From the NCBI GenBank assembly GCA_963277665.1, contig OY728142.1, positions 14,522,001 to 14,586,000 of the forward strand: a stretch of DNA of 64,000 bases, given 5' to 3'. The position numbers and the translations under genes are program-made. The notes under the pieces were generated by a model. The model had not been told where the DNA came from, made no database searches, and saw nothing but the letters and a program-made list of their open reading frames with translations. This DNA comes from Viscum album (taxonomy: Eukaryota > Streptophyta > Magnoliopsida > Santalales > Viscaceae). Of the stretch, positions 35,798-48,559 are shown piece after piece (positions within the stretch are counted from its first letter, which is position 1; each line of letters starts with the position of its first letter).

Positions 35798-37818
35798 TAT
35801 ATCACCCCCAGTTTCAATTAAGTAACCCTTTCTTTAAAATTTTTAAGTATGTAAAGTATATGGATGGAGTTTGGGAGAGTTTGGAAAACTTTTGGAGTGT
35901 TTTTAAGCTTTTCTACAGGTGCACAATTGGTGCACAATTTGGGAAAACCATGAAATACACCTACAAGAAACTGTGAATAATGAAATAGGTGATAAAGGGA
36001 AGGTGCACGTGTGGCGCACGGTTTGTCCAAACTGTGAAAAATCCTAGGAGAAACCATTATTTGTTGAGTATATGTTGGATAGTGATCTTTGGCATGGTTG
36101 GCACATAGTTTAGTAACTATGAAAGCTAACTATGTGAGGTCTCCCTTAAGGTAGAGGAAGGAGCATGGTTAGCACACGGTTTTCCTAACCGTGTGAATAA
36201 ACCATGTGTGGGTCAAAAGTTAGATCCTTAAATTGTGGATCTAACGCATTTTCACCTCTAAATGCTTCATTTTTACCCCAAAATGGGCCTAACTTGGGAT
36301 TCCCCCCCCCCCCCTCAAAGGTTGGATAATCTCTCCCCATCGAATTAGAAGTGATTCAGAGGTATTTCTTGGTGCATTGAAGCTTTATTCTTGCATTAAG
36401 TGATCATTCTTAGTTGTTCTTAGTAGTTTTGTTAGATCTACATCGCCCTCTCTCTCGAATTCTTAGATCTATGACCGTTGTGAGTAGATCTATGGTTTTG
36501 GATGCCAAATATGTTGATATTTGGTCTTGTTGATGATAGGGGAGGAGATCTAAGGAGGGTTTTGGAGATTTAACCCGGTTTTATTAACGTTCTTCACACC
36601 GTTCTTTGTTTTCATCAAAAAACCTAATGTAAGTGGATTCACTCATGACTCCTCTATTTAGAACTTGATGGATTTATTTCAGGTTTTTTTTCTATAAATT
36701 TATTTTGACATTTGTGTGAAAATCATGGTAAAAACCTTCTTTAGTGATGGTTTGTGGATTTGGTTGTGCAAAATTATTTGGTTTCTTGATTTCAAAATGT
36801 TTATTTTAAAATATGGATTTGTTGGATTTATGAAATGGGTTTTTGGAAAGGTTTTCAATAAAAAAATAAGTTTTATTGAAATGGTTTGAAATTGTTTGTT
36901 TGAAATGGTTTTGTCATACATGGTTTTGTGTGAGTTCATGATCAATGTGACCTTGAATAAGGGGAAATTACCATTGGGGTACAAGGTATGTGATCTAGAA
37001 TAAGGGGGTGTGTTTCATTGGGGCATAAGGTGATTGGATGAGAAATCGCTCATGATTATGGAATTGTCAAAGATTCATGCATGCTTGGGTGTGTTGTGAA
37101 TCATGGAATGGGTATTCCGAAAAGTAATGTTAAATGATTAATATAATTTTTTACATTATTTCCTTAGAAATTATGGTTATCTAGAGAAAATGGTTTCATT
37201 GGAACTTGTTTATATTTTGATATAAACTATTTTAGAAATTGTTTTATATAAAACCATTTTTATATAAATGTTTCTAACATGTTCTATCTTAGTGGCGTGA
37301 GTAGGGAAGTCATTGGGGAAAATCTACTGAGTTTCATTACCCACCCCCTCTTTGGAACTTTGGTGCTTTTGTAGATATTTTTTATCGAGAAATGGGAAAA
37401 GGTAAAGTATTACACATCTTTAGTAGTACTTCATGATAATTAGGATATTTTGTGTAGATGGATCATGGAGAATTTTTAGAGCTTGGAGTTATCGTTGGTT
37501 GTTGTTGAGCTTTGTCGGTCTTGTAGTCTTCCGTTGTTTACTTTGACATTATATTATCCCACTATGGCACTTGGTTTTAGTTTGATTTTGATAAATGAAA
37601 TGTTGAGTTGTATTTATTGTTATCATGCATCATATAGTGGTTTGTTTGGTTATGTCTTGTTTGGTTATTTATTTTATTCTTAAAGGTAAAATAGTACCCC
37701 ACATGTATTTAAGCCCTTCGGCATTTATTTATAGCCTTTGGCATATTGGGGATGTCGCTTAAGGCTAAGTAATTTCTTTCCACATTTTCAATCCAATGAG
37801 AAGGTACAGGATGTTACA
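35798..37818 (+). repeat. 5' LTR of the gypsy element
   Basis: It starts TATATCACCCCCAG (degraded TGTA-CACCCC) and ends GGATGTTACA. It contains a 13-C run at 36302-36314 that the other LTR lacks (TTTTTCCCTC there), a likely slippage or assembly artefact spot. Confidence 0.88.
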
Positions 37819-37820
37819 AG

Positions 37821-37830
37821 TGGTATCAAT
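37821..37830 (+). other. Primer-binding site of the gypsy element
   Basis: TGGTATCAAT, two bases after the LTR. The first eight bases match the initiator-Met tRNA primer site. Confidence 0.8.
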
Positions 37831-38461
37831 TTTTTCGGTCCAAAAATCTATTTGAGATAAGTGGTATCAGCTTGGTCCTTCCTTTGTGGAACAAGTGGTC
37901 TAAGTCTTGGTTAGTCTTTGACTTGGTATTGGTGGTCAGTCTTAGAGTTGAATTCATACTAGTCTATTCTTTGAGTTAGGATCATAAAAAAGAGTAGGAT
38001 TATTGGAACATAAAATGTAGAGCATAAAAAGATGTAGCTAATTTTTTATACTAAACTTCAAGTTACCATGGATTTGGGTACATAAATGTTTTAGAGACAC
38101 TTATAGTATTTTGAATCGCATTATCATGGGTTTATCCAATGAGATGAGTGTGACATACAATAGAAAAATGGCTTCCCACTAGGAGTGAATATTTCATTTT
38201 TGAGTAATGATATATTATTTGGTTCAAGGTGTTGATTTTTGAAAAAGGTTGAACTTATTTTCAAATGAAATATTTTGAAAAAGGGCATGGTGGTGGTATT
38301 TTGAAAATGGTTTGATTTTCAAAAAAAAAGTTGAATTTTTCAAAAATGGTTGAACTTGGTAAAGGTTAAATTTTGGAAAGCAATGTTGTGATAGAATTTG
38401 AAATGCTAATCCTTCAGTTAATAGAGAGTGAGACTTATGACAATATTTTCATGTATAGAAA

Positions 38462-39345
38462 ATGGCACCTGGTAGGCGATGTAGAAACCAACCGGAGGAA
38501 GCTGTTATGAATGTGGTTGCACCTAAACCATATATGAACCAACAATAGATTTAGAGTATAATCCAAGCTTTTTAGGTGGTGGATAGTGGGAAAAAGAGGG
38601 ATGATCTAAGAAAATTGGATCATTCCATCCATTTCCAAAAATATAATCTACCCATCTTTCAGGGTGATTCTGAACTAGAGAAGGCAGAGGTGTGGCTAAA
38701 CAGGATGAATTGTATCTTCGATTTCATCAGCATACTAACAGGGCTAAAATTCAAGATGGAGACTTATATGATGGAGGATCTTTCACATCAATGGTGGGAT
38801 CTATTTGTGCAGTCTAAAGTGGATCAAGGCCTCAGTTGGGAGGATTTTGAAGAATTTTTCAACAAAAAATTCTATCCTCGCATGTTCAAAATTCAAAGAA
38901 TGATATATTTCTTCATCTTGAAATGGTAAAATGTTTCTGTCCTGAAGTATGCAAAAAAACATGAATTTAGTGTGTGTTTTACCAAAATTTGCTGCTAGTG
39001 AATCCTTGAAGGAATGTATATTTGAATCGGGTTTGAAATAAAAGATTCACTTGAATATTGTTTTAGTCTATATTATGGATTATATAGTAATAGTCAATAG
39101 AGAATCAGTAGCTAAAAGGTACATCTTAAGAGCTATGGGAGGAGGAATTATGTTGATACCCATAGGAAACAGTGGGAACTCTAATGCTGGGAATAAGTGG
39201 AAGAGGGGCACCTATTTATTAGTGGGATGTGAATGAAAATCAGATGGTTGGATCAGTAAACATTCCTTTAAGACCCAAGATAAAAGTAGGATGTTTCCAA
39301 TGTGGTTCACTTGACCACATAAAGAGAGAGTGTATGGAACAACAT
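38462..39345 (+). pseudogene. gag of the gypsy element
   Basis: An ATG at 38462 starts MAPGRRCRNQPEE, a usual gag opening. After in-frame stops, the gag core runs at 38576-38929: PIFQGDSELEKAEVWLNRM, HQWWDLF, WEDFEEFFNKKFYP. A frameshifted CCHC zinc knuckle CFQCGSLDHIKREC follows near 39290-39331 (the G before H is D). Gag would bind the RNA and form particles. It is not functional. Confidence 0.85.
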
Positions 39346-39589
39346 AGATAATTCCACAACTGCAATCATATGGGATATTTTTAGCACTATTGTCGTAGTG
39401 CCCTAAGTTCAGGTGTTCGAGACACTTCTCAGGTATCACATGCATCATATGATTTGATGGGGTAAGGGCAGCAGAATAAATCTCTTCAGCATAACAGTGC
39501 TACCCATGGTGATTCTAAGAATACCATAACTCCTCAAGCAGTACAATATCAACAGGGAAACAAGGAGAAAATTTTTGTGATGAAGAAAT

Positions 39590-39780
39590 TATATAGAGAC
39601 GAACAAGTTATTGTGGATGATCAAGTTGGACCATCTATGGTGCGAGGTATGATTATTTTTAATTCTACCCTTATGAAAGTGTTGTTTGATATAGGTTAAT
39701 CCCATTACTTTATTACTTCTTGTACTGTTGATTTGTTGAGCTTAAAACTTAAGATAATGTCTTTTATGATAAAATTTTAA
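39590..39780 (+). pseudogene. Aspartic protease remnant
   Basis: A segment reading MVRGMIIFNSTLMKVLFDIG, stop, SHYFIT matches the LTR-element protease active-site region, where LFDSGA-HSFI is expected. The catalytic triplet D-S/T-G has become D-I-G and the next codon is a stop. The linked frame at 39814-40137 (YPITIDGAKMKWYFSLLEMDIFDIILGMYWL) matches the protease tail and start of the RT linker, where the family has DVILGMDWL. Confidence 0.8.
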
Positions 39781-40199
39781 ACTCCTCTTAGTCAAAGAGA
39801 GTATCCAGCCTTTGTGTGTAGAGCATATCCTATAACTATTGATGGAGCTAAGATGAAATGGTATTTCTCATTGCTTGAGATGGATATATTTGATATAATC
39901 CTGGGTATGTATTGGTTGACAATTTTCAAGGCTCGCATCGACTGTTATACTAGAAAAGTCAGTTTTACAACTGAGGATGGCATCGAGCATCTCTTTCAAG
40001 GAGACCAGAAAGCAAAGGTGGGTGAAACAAGCTTGTTGGAACCATCATTTTTCATGATCTCATGCTATTTGGAAATGTTGTATTTGGAATTGATGGGTGA
40101 GATCGATAAGAATAGTTTTCCAGCAGTGGAAGATTAGTTTTTAGTTGTGTTTCCTAATAATTTCTCAAGGTTTCCACTGATGAGAGAAGTAAATCTTAC

Positions 40200-40900
40200 G
40201 ATTGATCTCTTTTCAGGGACCAGTCCTATTTACCTTCCATATTATCAAATAAAACCAATAAAATTAAGGGAGATTAAATTATAGTTAGAAGAGATGAAAA
40301 TAAAAGGTTTTATTTGGTTGAGCATGTCTATGTGGGCAGCACCAATTTTTTTTGTGAAGAAGGTAGATGGAACTCTTCAGTTGTGTGTTGATTATTACAA
40401 GCTTAACCGAGTTAAGATAAAGAATATATATACATTTTCATGAATTGATGGTATTTTTGATCAATTAATAGGATCTCAGTAGTTCTCTAATATTGACTTG
40501 TGATCAAGATATCACCAATTGTGAGTTCAGAAGAAGGATATTCCTAAGACAACTTCTAGAAGAAAATATGGGAATTATAAGTATGTTTTAATGTCTATTG
40601 ATCTTATGAATTCACCAATAGTATTTATAGAATTGATGAATCAGATATTTCAAAGATATATGGATTCTTTCATGGTTTTGTTTTTGGATGACATATTAGT
40701 GTATTCGAGGACAAAGGATGAGCATGAGCAGCACTTAGAGACAGTTTTGGGAATCTTGAGGGATCATCATTTGTATGCCAAATTATCAAAGTGTGATTTT
40801 TGGATATAAGAGGTATGCTTTCTTGGCCATGTAATTTCTGAAATAGGTGTTTCAGTGGATCTAGAGAAGATAGAGGTCGTAATCTCTTATCAACTGCCAA
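40200..40900 (+). pseudogene. Reverse transcriptase remnant
   Basis: Readable pieces include a PYYQIKP-like start, an EEMK-KGFI block, [21 protein letters not shown], then KYGNYKYVLMSIDLMNSP and SFMVLFLDDILVYSRTKDEH at 40660-40725. The catalytic FLDD is still intact. A stop follows CDFWI, then CFLGHVIS. Several stops and frameshifts separate the pieces. It belongs to the Ty3/gypsy type (FLDDILVYS, not the copia YVDDM). Confidence 0.88.
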
Positions 40901-41099
40901 AAAAATGCTTTTGAGATACAAAGTTTTCCTGGTCTAGTTGGTTATTACTAACACTTTGTTTGTGATTTTTCATGACTATATTTTCTTATTACAACTTTTA
41001 TAAAGAATAATGTTCCATTACATTGGAATAAATAATTCTAGAAATCTTTTCAAGCGCTTAAACTTCATCTTACATCAACACATATCTTGATATTTCCCA

Positions 41100-41460
41100 A
41101 ATCAAGACAAGAGTATGTAGTGTATTGTGATGCTTCAGGATCATGGTTAGGATGTGTTCTCATGAAAGGATATCATGTTTTTACTTATGTCTCAAATAAT
41201 TTATGAATTCATGAGAAGAATTACCCAACACACGATTTGGAGTTAGCTATTACAGCCCATTATTTGAAGACTTGGTGTCATTATCTCTTTGGTGAGAAAT
41301 TTTCTATGTTCACAGATCGTAGGAGCATGAAACATATTTTTTCATGATAGGATTTGAATCTAAGATAAATAATATGGATGGAGTATCTCCAAATGTTTGA
41401 CTTTAAATTGATGTATACATTGGGTAAAGGAAATTCAGTGGAAGATGCACTAAACAGAAA
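41100..41460 (+). pseudogene. RNase H remnant
   Basis: YVVYCDASGSWLGCVLMKG, a stop, then HEKNYPTHDLELA and MFTDRRSMKHIF match the Ty3/gypsy RNase H (catalytic D of YCDAS, E of DLELA, D of FTD). The region ends with GKGNSVEDALNRKSY, matching the family's KGNVVADALSRK. Confidence 0.85.
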
Positions 41461-41739
41461 GTCATATGCTCAGTTAACAAAAGAGATTTCAGATGAGTAG
41501 CAGTTGGTGTCAATCCTAGCCGACATGAACTTGTAAGGTGAAGACCGAGGTGATTTTGTGGTTTTCTTTCTAGTTCTAATGGTTCCTGATTTGTTAAATA
41601 TGGTTAAAGAGGCATGGATATCCGATTCAGAATGTGTTGTGATGAGTTCAAAACTCAATAGTGGGGAGACTATTGAGGGGTGGAAGCTGGATAATAGTTC
41701 GGTGTTGTGGATAAGAAATTGGATGGTCGTACCTATGTA

Positions 41740-42960
41740 TTTTTAGGAACAAATTATTCATTCTTACCACCATTAAAGATGGTCTATTCCTCTAGGAGTA
41801 CAGAATAGGTATAAGGCATTGAAAGTATAGTTCTGGTAGAGCGGTATAAAAAGGTTAGTGGATGAGTTTGTTTCAAGATGCTTAACTTGTCAGCAAGTTA
41901 AGGCACAACATTAGTGACCGACAGGTATGTTGTAGTCTTTACTTATTTGAATGTGGAAATGGGAGTAGATATCTATGGATTTTGTAATAGACCTACCAAG
42001 AATGGTTCGGAAACATAGTACAATTTGGGTGATAGTGTATCAGCTCACAAAGTTGGCTCATTTCATTCATATTCATGAATCTCATATAATGAAGGATCTG
42101 TCCAAAATCTATAACTGAGAAGTTGTAAAGAGGAATGGCATACCGGTTTTGATCGTATCAAATAAAGATCTGAGTTTTACATCTTGTTTTTTGGGATCAT
42201 TATAGAAATCCATTAGAACTAAGTTGATAATGAGTACGGTGTATTATCCTCCAACGGATGGCCAATCTGAAAGGATGATACAAAATTTGGAAGAAAAGTT
42301 GTGGGCTTGTGTAATGGATTTCATCTACTCATGGGAAGGGCACATACCGTTAGTGGAGTTATCATATAATAATAGTTATAATGGATTTGTTTGAAGTGTT
42401 GTATGGGAAACCCTTTTCATTCTCCACTTTGTCAGGTAGAAATAAATGAGACTTCACTAGTTGGGATGAGCCTTGTCCAAGAAACAATGGAGAAGATTCA
42501 TTTGATCTAAAAACAGATGGAGATGGCTCAGAATCATCAGAAATCTTATGCGGATCATCTTCAATGACCGTTGTAATTCATAGTGAGTGGTCATGTGTTC
42601 TTGAGGATCTCTCCAAGGCTTAGACATCGACATTTTGGGAAGTTGGGAAAGTTATCTCCTTGATACATAGACCATTTTGAGATTTTGGAACTATTTTTTG
42701 AGGTAGCATATTAGTTGGCATTGCCACTATGGTTCAGTGTTGTGCATAATGTGTTTCGTGTATCTTAGATGAAAAAGTATCAGTCTGATTCTAACCATGT
42801 GATTCAATGGGATCATGTTGAACTAAATCCAGATGCTTCGTTAATACATATACCAATGTGGATTGTGGATAGGCAATAGAAAGTATTGCGTGGAAAAAGC
42901 ATTGGTCTAGTGCAGGTTTTGTGGTAATATAGTTAGATTACAGAAGAAACTTGGGAACAA
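41740..42960 (+). pseudogene. Integrase with chromodomain-like tail, remnant
   Basis: The zinc-finger half keeps CLTCQQVKAQH. The core keeps ISMDFVIDLP (first Asp), a degraded VSNKDLSFTS (second Asp block; family SD-D-RFTS) and STVYYPPTDGQSERMIQ near the third acidic residue. The tail near 42720-42960 has VFRVS, VELNPDASL, KVLRGKSIGLVQVLW and EETWEQE, matching the chromovirus tail ending in 'LRNK-I-LVKVLW------EATWE'. Stops throughout. Such tails direct insertion to heterochromatin in chromoviruses. Confidence 0.82.
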
Positions 42961-43041
42961 GAGAAATAAATTAAAGAGAAATGGCTATAACTATTTCACA
43001 ATAAGTATGGTTTTCTACTTTTTGTGGATATAAAGGCCAAT

Positions 43042-43052
43042 GGTGGGGAGAA
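43042..43052 (+). other. Polypurine tract of the gypsy element
   Basis: GGTGGGGAGAA directly before the 3' LTR start (TTTAGTACCCCCAG). Confidence 0.75.
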
Positions 43053-45067
43053 TTTAGTACCCCCAGTTTCAAGTAAGTTACCCTTTCTCTATGTTTTTTA
43101 TTATGTAAAGTATATGGGTGAAGTTTGAGAGAGTTTGGAGAAAATTTAGAGTGTTTTGGGGGATTTTCTATAGGCACGCGGGTGGTGCACAGTTTGGAAA
43201 AATCATACAACACCTATAGGAAACCGTGCACAATGAAACATGGGCTAAAGGGAAGGTTCACAGGCGGTGCACAGTTTATCCAAATTGTGTGAAAGCCTGG
43301 GATAAAATCTGTTGTGTTGAGAATATAATGGAAAGTGAGATTTGGAACGGTTGGTGCATTGTTTGGTAACCATGTGAGCCAACCATACTAGGTCTCCCTT
43401 AAGGCAGAGGTAGGAGCACAATTAGTGCACAGTTTTCATAACCGTGCGACTAAACCATGCACGGGTCAAAAGTTAGATCCTTAAATTGTGTATCTAATGC
43501 GTTTTCACCTCTAAATGCTTCGTTTTTTCCACAAAACATCCCTAACTCAAGATTTTTCCCTCTCAAAGGTTGGAGAACCTCTCCCCATCAAATTGATAAC
43601 AATCCAAAGATGTTTCTTGGTGCATTGAATCTCGATTCTTGTGGTAAGTGATCATTCTTGGTTGTTCTTGGTAGTTTTATTAGATATAATTTTCTCTCTC
43701 TCTCAAATTCTTATATGTACACCCATTATGGGTAGATCTAAGGTTATGGATGCCAAATATATTGATATTTGGTCTTCTTTATTATAAGGGAAGAGATTTA
43801 AGGAGGGATTTTGGATATTTAACCCGGTTTTGTGGACGTTCTTCGTTTTCGTCATAAAACCCGAGGTAGGTGGCTTCACTCTTGACTCCTATATTTAGAA
43901 ATTGATGGATTGATTTTAGATTTTTTGTTTTTCTATGAATTGAGTGTGAAATTTGTGTGCAAATCATGGTGAAAACCTTCTTTACTGATGGTTTGTGGAT
44001 TGGTGGATTTAGTTGTGCAAAGTGATTTTGTTTCTTGATTTTAAAATGTTTATTTTAAAATATGGATTTGTTGGATTTATTAAATGTCTTTTTGGAAAGG
44101 TTTTAAATAAAAAGTAATTTTTATTGAAATTGTTTGAAATGGTTTGTTTGAAATGGTTTTGGAATATATGGTTTTGTGTGAGTTCATGATCGATGTGACC
44201 CTGAATAAGGGGTGGGTACCATTGGGGTATAAGGGACATGACCCATAATAAGGGGGTGTGTGTCATTGGGGCATAAGGTGATTGGATAAGAAACCACTCA
44301 TGAGTATGGAAATATCAAAGATGCATGCATGTGTGTGTGTTTTTTGAATTAATTAATGGGTATGCCAAAAAGGAATGTTAAATGATTAATAGAATTGTTT
44401 ATGTTATTTCCTTGGAAATTGTGGTTATCTGTAGAAAATGGTTTCATTAAAACTTGTTTATATTTTGATATAAACTATTTTAGAAATTGTTTTATATAAA
44501 ACTATTTTTATATAAATGTTTCTAACATGTTCAATCCTAGTGGCATGAGTAGGGAAGTCATTGGGGAAAATCTACTGAGTTTCATTACTCATTCCTGCTT
44601 TGGAACTTTGATGCTTTTGAAGATGTTGTTTATAGAGACATAGGAAAAGGTAAAGTATCACACATCTTTAGTAGTACTTCATGATACTTGGGATATTTTG
44701 TGGAGATGAAGCATTGAGCATGTTTGGAGCTTGGAGTTGTCATTGGTTGTCGTTGAGATTTGTTGGTCTTGTAGTCTTCTATTGTTTACTTTAACATTAT
44801 AGTCTCTCGTTGTGGAACTTGGTTTTAGTTTGATTTTGATAAATGAAATGTTGAGTTGTCTTTCATTGTTATCATGAATCATGTAGTTCTTTGTTTGGTT
44901 ATATCTTGTTTGGTTAATTATTTTATTCTTAAAGGGAAAATCGTCCCCCACATGTATTGAAGCCCGTCGACATTTATTACTAGCCTTTGGCATTTTGGGG
45001 ATGTCTCTTAAGGCCAAGTAATGTCCTTCAACCTTTTCAATCCAATGAGAAGGGGCAGGATGTTATA
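43053..45067 (+). repeat. 3' LTR of the gypsy element
   Basis: Colinear with 35798-37818 over its full length and ends GGATGTTATA. Frequent substitutions between the two LTRs. Confidence 0.88.
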
Positions 45068-45173
45068 GTTACCCTATTGGGGTGTATTTTGTGTCCACAC
45101 CTGACTAGAGCCGAGATCATTTTGATATGTGTGAAGATCCTATTATATAAAAAATTAACCCACCACGGGGCTT

Positions 45174-45260
45174 TCATACATGGAACAAGAGCCTCAGACC
45201 AGTTGGTGAGGACTCTCTAGGTGCATCCAAGAGACCCGAGATCAAATTCGGATGGATGCA
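45174..45260 (+). repeat. Degenerate tRNA-like (SINE-like) segment
   Basis: CAGACCAGTTGGTGAGGACT resembles an A box region and GAGATCAAATTC, about 30 bp on, resembles a decayed B box. GTACTGTAGCAG phrases follow (45280-45315), then GGGCCACC / AAGGCCTT phrases repeated about six times up to 45470. A SINE or LTR-borne tRNA-like piece is possible; the match is imperfect. Confidence 0.4.
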
Positions 45261-45479
45261 TATTTCCGGAGTACTGTAGCAGTACTGTAGCAGGCACTGT
45301 TCGGTACTGTAGCAGCTGGAACTATTCATCCATCTGGGCCTTCGGGCCACCAGTTTGGTCCTCAAGTCCTGCAAGGATTTTAGGCCACCAAAGGCCTTCA
45401 AATCAGTTGATTCTCAAGGACTTCAGGCCACCTTAAGGCCTTAGGGCCACCCTAAGGCCTTTGGGCCACATGAATTTAG

Positions 45480-46577
45480 GCCCCAGACACACTAAAAAAA
45501 AGAGCATATCCAGAAGAGGATTTAGAGCAGGTGCACTCACCAGAGCAGAGCTAAATGGATTGTCAGAATGAGAGGGTATGACTATGTCATCGGTACCAGC
45601 CTATGCTTGCACGAGAAGTCTAGCTAGACGGTCATGCAAAGGTGAATAGCTACTATCAGGATGGAGATGCTGGGGAGGGGAAGTTCCTTGTATATAGTCT
45701 GGTTGAATTCCCTAAAGACCTTTAGGTCATGTAATCTCCTAAATCCTATGGGCCATGTAATCTCTGAGCCTACAGGCCTTGTAAGGGTTCCCCCTCATCC
45801 CTTGAAAGGGGGGTTATCAAAAATCAATAAAATAAAGGTGGGGATTTCATACATGATGCTTTACTGTGATAAATTTACTTGGTTATACATTTTATTGACT
45901 ATTGAACTATTTTATTCATGACAATTGATTTATATAAAGTTTTTATATAAAATGTTTATTTAATCCAATTTTGATATACTTGTTGTTTTTTTATTATGAA
46001 AGCGTGTTTTGGTTTAAAATATAAAAATTTAATGTCATGTCGTGTTTTATTTTAACCGATGGCATAAGTGGTTTATTGTTACGATATTGATTATAGTTAA
46101 CTTGGTGAGACCCTACTGAGCTTTATAGCTTACACACTACCTTTTCCCTCAGGCGTTTGTTGACTTTCTTATGTCAGGTTCGAGCAAAGGGAAATCCCCA
46201 CTTAGAGGTGGTGGATGTTCTTGATCCTTGTGACTGTGGAGTGACGATGATGACTAGTGGAGATGTTTCCCACTTGTTACATAGTATTTTCTAAGACTTT
46301 TGTTGGTTGACATTGTAGTTTCTATTGGGATGTATATCTATCTGTTTGGGTATTGTATTTCCTGTTTGTTTATGGTATTGTCTCCCTTTCCAAGTTTTGA
46401 ACATGTTGACTTGTATCTTTTATCTTCCATTGTTTTTGTGGTAAATTCAATCCCTCCTTGATCTTGTATGATGTCAAGTTCTAGTTGTCAACCCATGGGG
46501 ATCAGGAACATCCTTCAGGCTATGTCAGACCCATCTTGAGTATTAGGGTACTTGGGTATCCAGACTGGTTCGTGACA
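45480..46577 (+). mobile_element. LTR-like remnant
   Basis: The phrase CCTACTGAGCTTTATAGCTTACACAC, then a CTTTTCCCTCAGG block, resembles U5/R text common in plant Ty3/gypsy LTRs. The stretch ends GGTTCGTGACA. No partner LTR is seen in the window. 46578-46850 and 46877-47361 show nothing recognisable. Confidence 0.4.
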
Positions 46578-46850
46578 AATGTTCTTATTTAGCCTTGAAA
46601 GTAATCGGTTTGAGTTCCTAGTTATCTTAATCCAAGATAAAACTTTCTTATTTAACATTGAATGGAACATTATTGAATTTCTTATTTTCCAAAATCAAAA
46701 CAAGGGTGGTTTTTAATCATGAGTACAAGGGGAAAATATATAAATAATAAAATATTTGATTCAACGTGAATCATAGTAGAGTGAAACATCGCATTGATCT
46801 AATCATTATAAGTATGACCACTTTTTGAGTATTTATTTTATTATCTATAG

Positions 46851-46876
46851 TATATATATATATATATATATATATT
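46851..46876. repeat. (TA)13 microsatellite
   Basis: A pure alternating TA run. Confidence 0.95.
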
Positions 46877-47361
46877 TAACTAGTTACATTAACAATCTTT
46901 TTAAAAATGGGCATATAATCATTCATGGTTGTAACAACTTGATTTAGTAATGAACTCATGTAGAGATCTTTACAATGTAGTGGTTGTCTATCATCTTGAA
47001 AATGAACAAACATATAAATTCATGAATAATTATCACATAAATAAATTCATAAATAATGATCACAAGGTGAATTCTGAATTTTGAACAATGATCGCATTGT
47101 GGAAAAAGAATAATCTAGAACATATAAAAGTCACTAATCAACTATATAATAAATAAATTAAAATTTCAATGATGTTTTTATTATTATGAAATTAATTGTA
47201 TTTATACACAATTCAATATGTGGGATCGATATCCTCCTTGTAGTTTTGGAATCTTTCCAAACATCGAGTGAGTCAAGTATATGATTTTGACCAAATATAA
47301 GATTTGGACCAAATATGGTCAAAACAATATTAAGAAAAGGCCATGGTAGGAATGAAAATAA

Positions 47362-47680
47362 CACTACTGGAATGTGGGTTATTCCCCACACTTACATACC
47401 AACGGTTTCATAGAATCATTGGTAAAGGATGGTTTAGAGAAGGTTTTACCAACGGTTATAGTAAACTGTTGGTAATGATGTGTTTAAGGGGATTTTTACC
47501 AACGGTTCAATGAGAACCGTTGGGGAAAATGTGGCTGGGTGAGGTTTTTACCAATGGTTTATTAAACTATTGGTATAGGTGTGGTTGGGGAGATTTTTCC
47601 TAATGGTTCTTTAGAACCGTTGGTATAGGTTTGACCTACAGTATATACCAATGGTTTTTAAAAACCGTTGGCACAAGTTT
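47362..47680. repeat. Left TIR and subterminal repeats of CACTA element 2
   Basis: Five or six pairs of ACCAACGGTT and (A)ACCGTTGGTA, often as back-to-back hairpins such as ACCAACGGTTC..GAACCGTTGG, spaced about 50 bp apart from 47397 to 47672. This is the usual CACTA end design; the motif differs from that of element 1 but resembles the nested insert at 3408-7861. Confidence 0.85.
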
Positions 47681-47860
47681 CTCCCAAATTGCCAGTCGCC
47701 CGTCCTCTCCCTCATTCGGATACAGAACCCTAAACGGGAGCAGCAGAAGCCGATTTAGGTGATTTTGGAGCTCCTTCTGCCGGACCAGTTTGGATCTTTG
47801 ACCTCCTTCAGGTTCCTCTTCTTCTTTATCTAATATTTCAGTTTTTAGATTTCTAGAATC
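47681..47860 (+). promoter_or_regulatory. Possible transcription leader of CACTA element 2
   Basis: A GC-richer block with AGAACCCTAAACGGG just inside the subterminal repeats is followed by TC-rich sequence, in the same relative place as 17700-17895 of element 1. No clear TATA box. Assigned by position only. Confidence 0.3.
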
Positions 47861-48559
47861 ATTGCACTCATTGAAGACAGTATAATGAGGCATAGGATTT
47901 TCACCACATGTGAGCATATGAATCCATGTGATGCATCAGTATCAAAATGAGAGGATTTACTAGTATAGGCTACTTTGATCTTACCTCTCACTATAGATCG
48001 TATGCCACCCTTCTCCATGTGGGTAGGTTTTACATAATAGATATTTCATGAACCATGGACATGTAATAAAACCTCATTGTTTGGAATAGGAACACACTGA
48101 TTTCTCAGTGTAATTATGGCATGGATGACACAACCACAACCACCACATCCACAACATGATCAAACATCACTTATATATCTTCATTTTATGATATTGATCT
48201 ATTAAAACAATTCCAAAACTTGTTTTCGAATATGTCTATCACAAGTCACTGCTAAAGGAATGGTCCAGCAGAAACACTTCATGTTGACTATCCTTCCACA
48301 TGGTTGAGACTCTATTGGGTCATGATCACATGAAATGTTCTTAATGCCCCCTCTTCCACACTGTTGTAGGAAAACTGAGAAACCAGTACTTCAATCATGA
48401 TTGTTACTCATCTCATAGGAATCCCCAAAAAAATCCTACCACATGATGTCGGTATACTAGTTCAATAGTCTATAATTCTATCCTATTCACCCATGACCTC
48501 CCTCAGCTTCTAATATATAAATAGTGTCTACTTCATAATTTCAGTATTATAGGTCAATA

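Larger units (their letters stand above)
35798..45067 (+). mobile_element. Ty3/gypsy chromovirus-type LTR retrotransposon, degenerate
   Basis: Two ~2.0-kb LTRs (35798-37818 and 43053-45067) bound a 5.2-kb interior with domains in the Ty3/gypsy order gag - protease - RT - RNase H - integrase. A C-terminal stretch resembles the chromodomain-bearing tail of Tekay/Del-like elements. The PBS is TGGTATCAAT (37821-37830) and the purine tract GGTGGGGAGAA (about 43042-43052). Flanks GTTCC (35793-35797) and GTTAC (45068-45072) look like a target duplication with one change. Dozens of stops make it inactive. LTRs differ more than those of the giant-LTR element, so it is older. Confidence 0.9.

Noticed and set aside
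36302..36314. C13 run as a functional signal
   Set aside because: Absent from the partner LTR; most likely slippage or assembly noise.
36700..36984. 94-codon minus-strand frame in the gypsy 5' LTR
   Set aside because: The equivalent stretch in the 3' LTR (44009-44266) is broken differently; AT-rich chance frame without a domain.
45220..45436. Short frames over the GGGCCACC repeats
   Set aside because: Repeat-driven, no homology recognised, both strands open.
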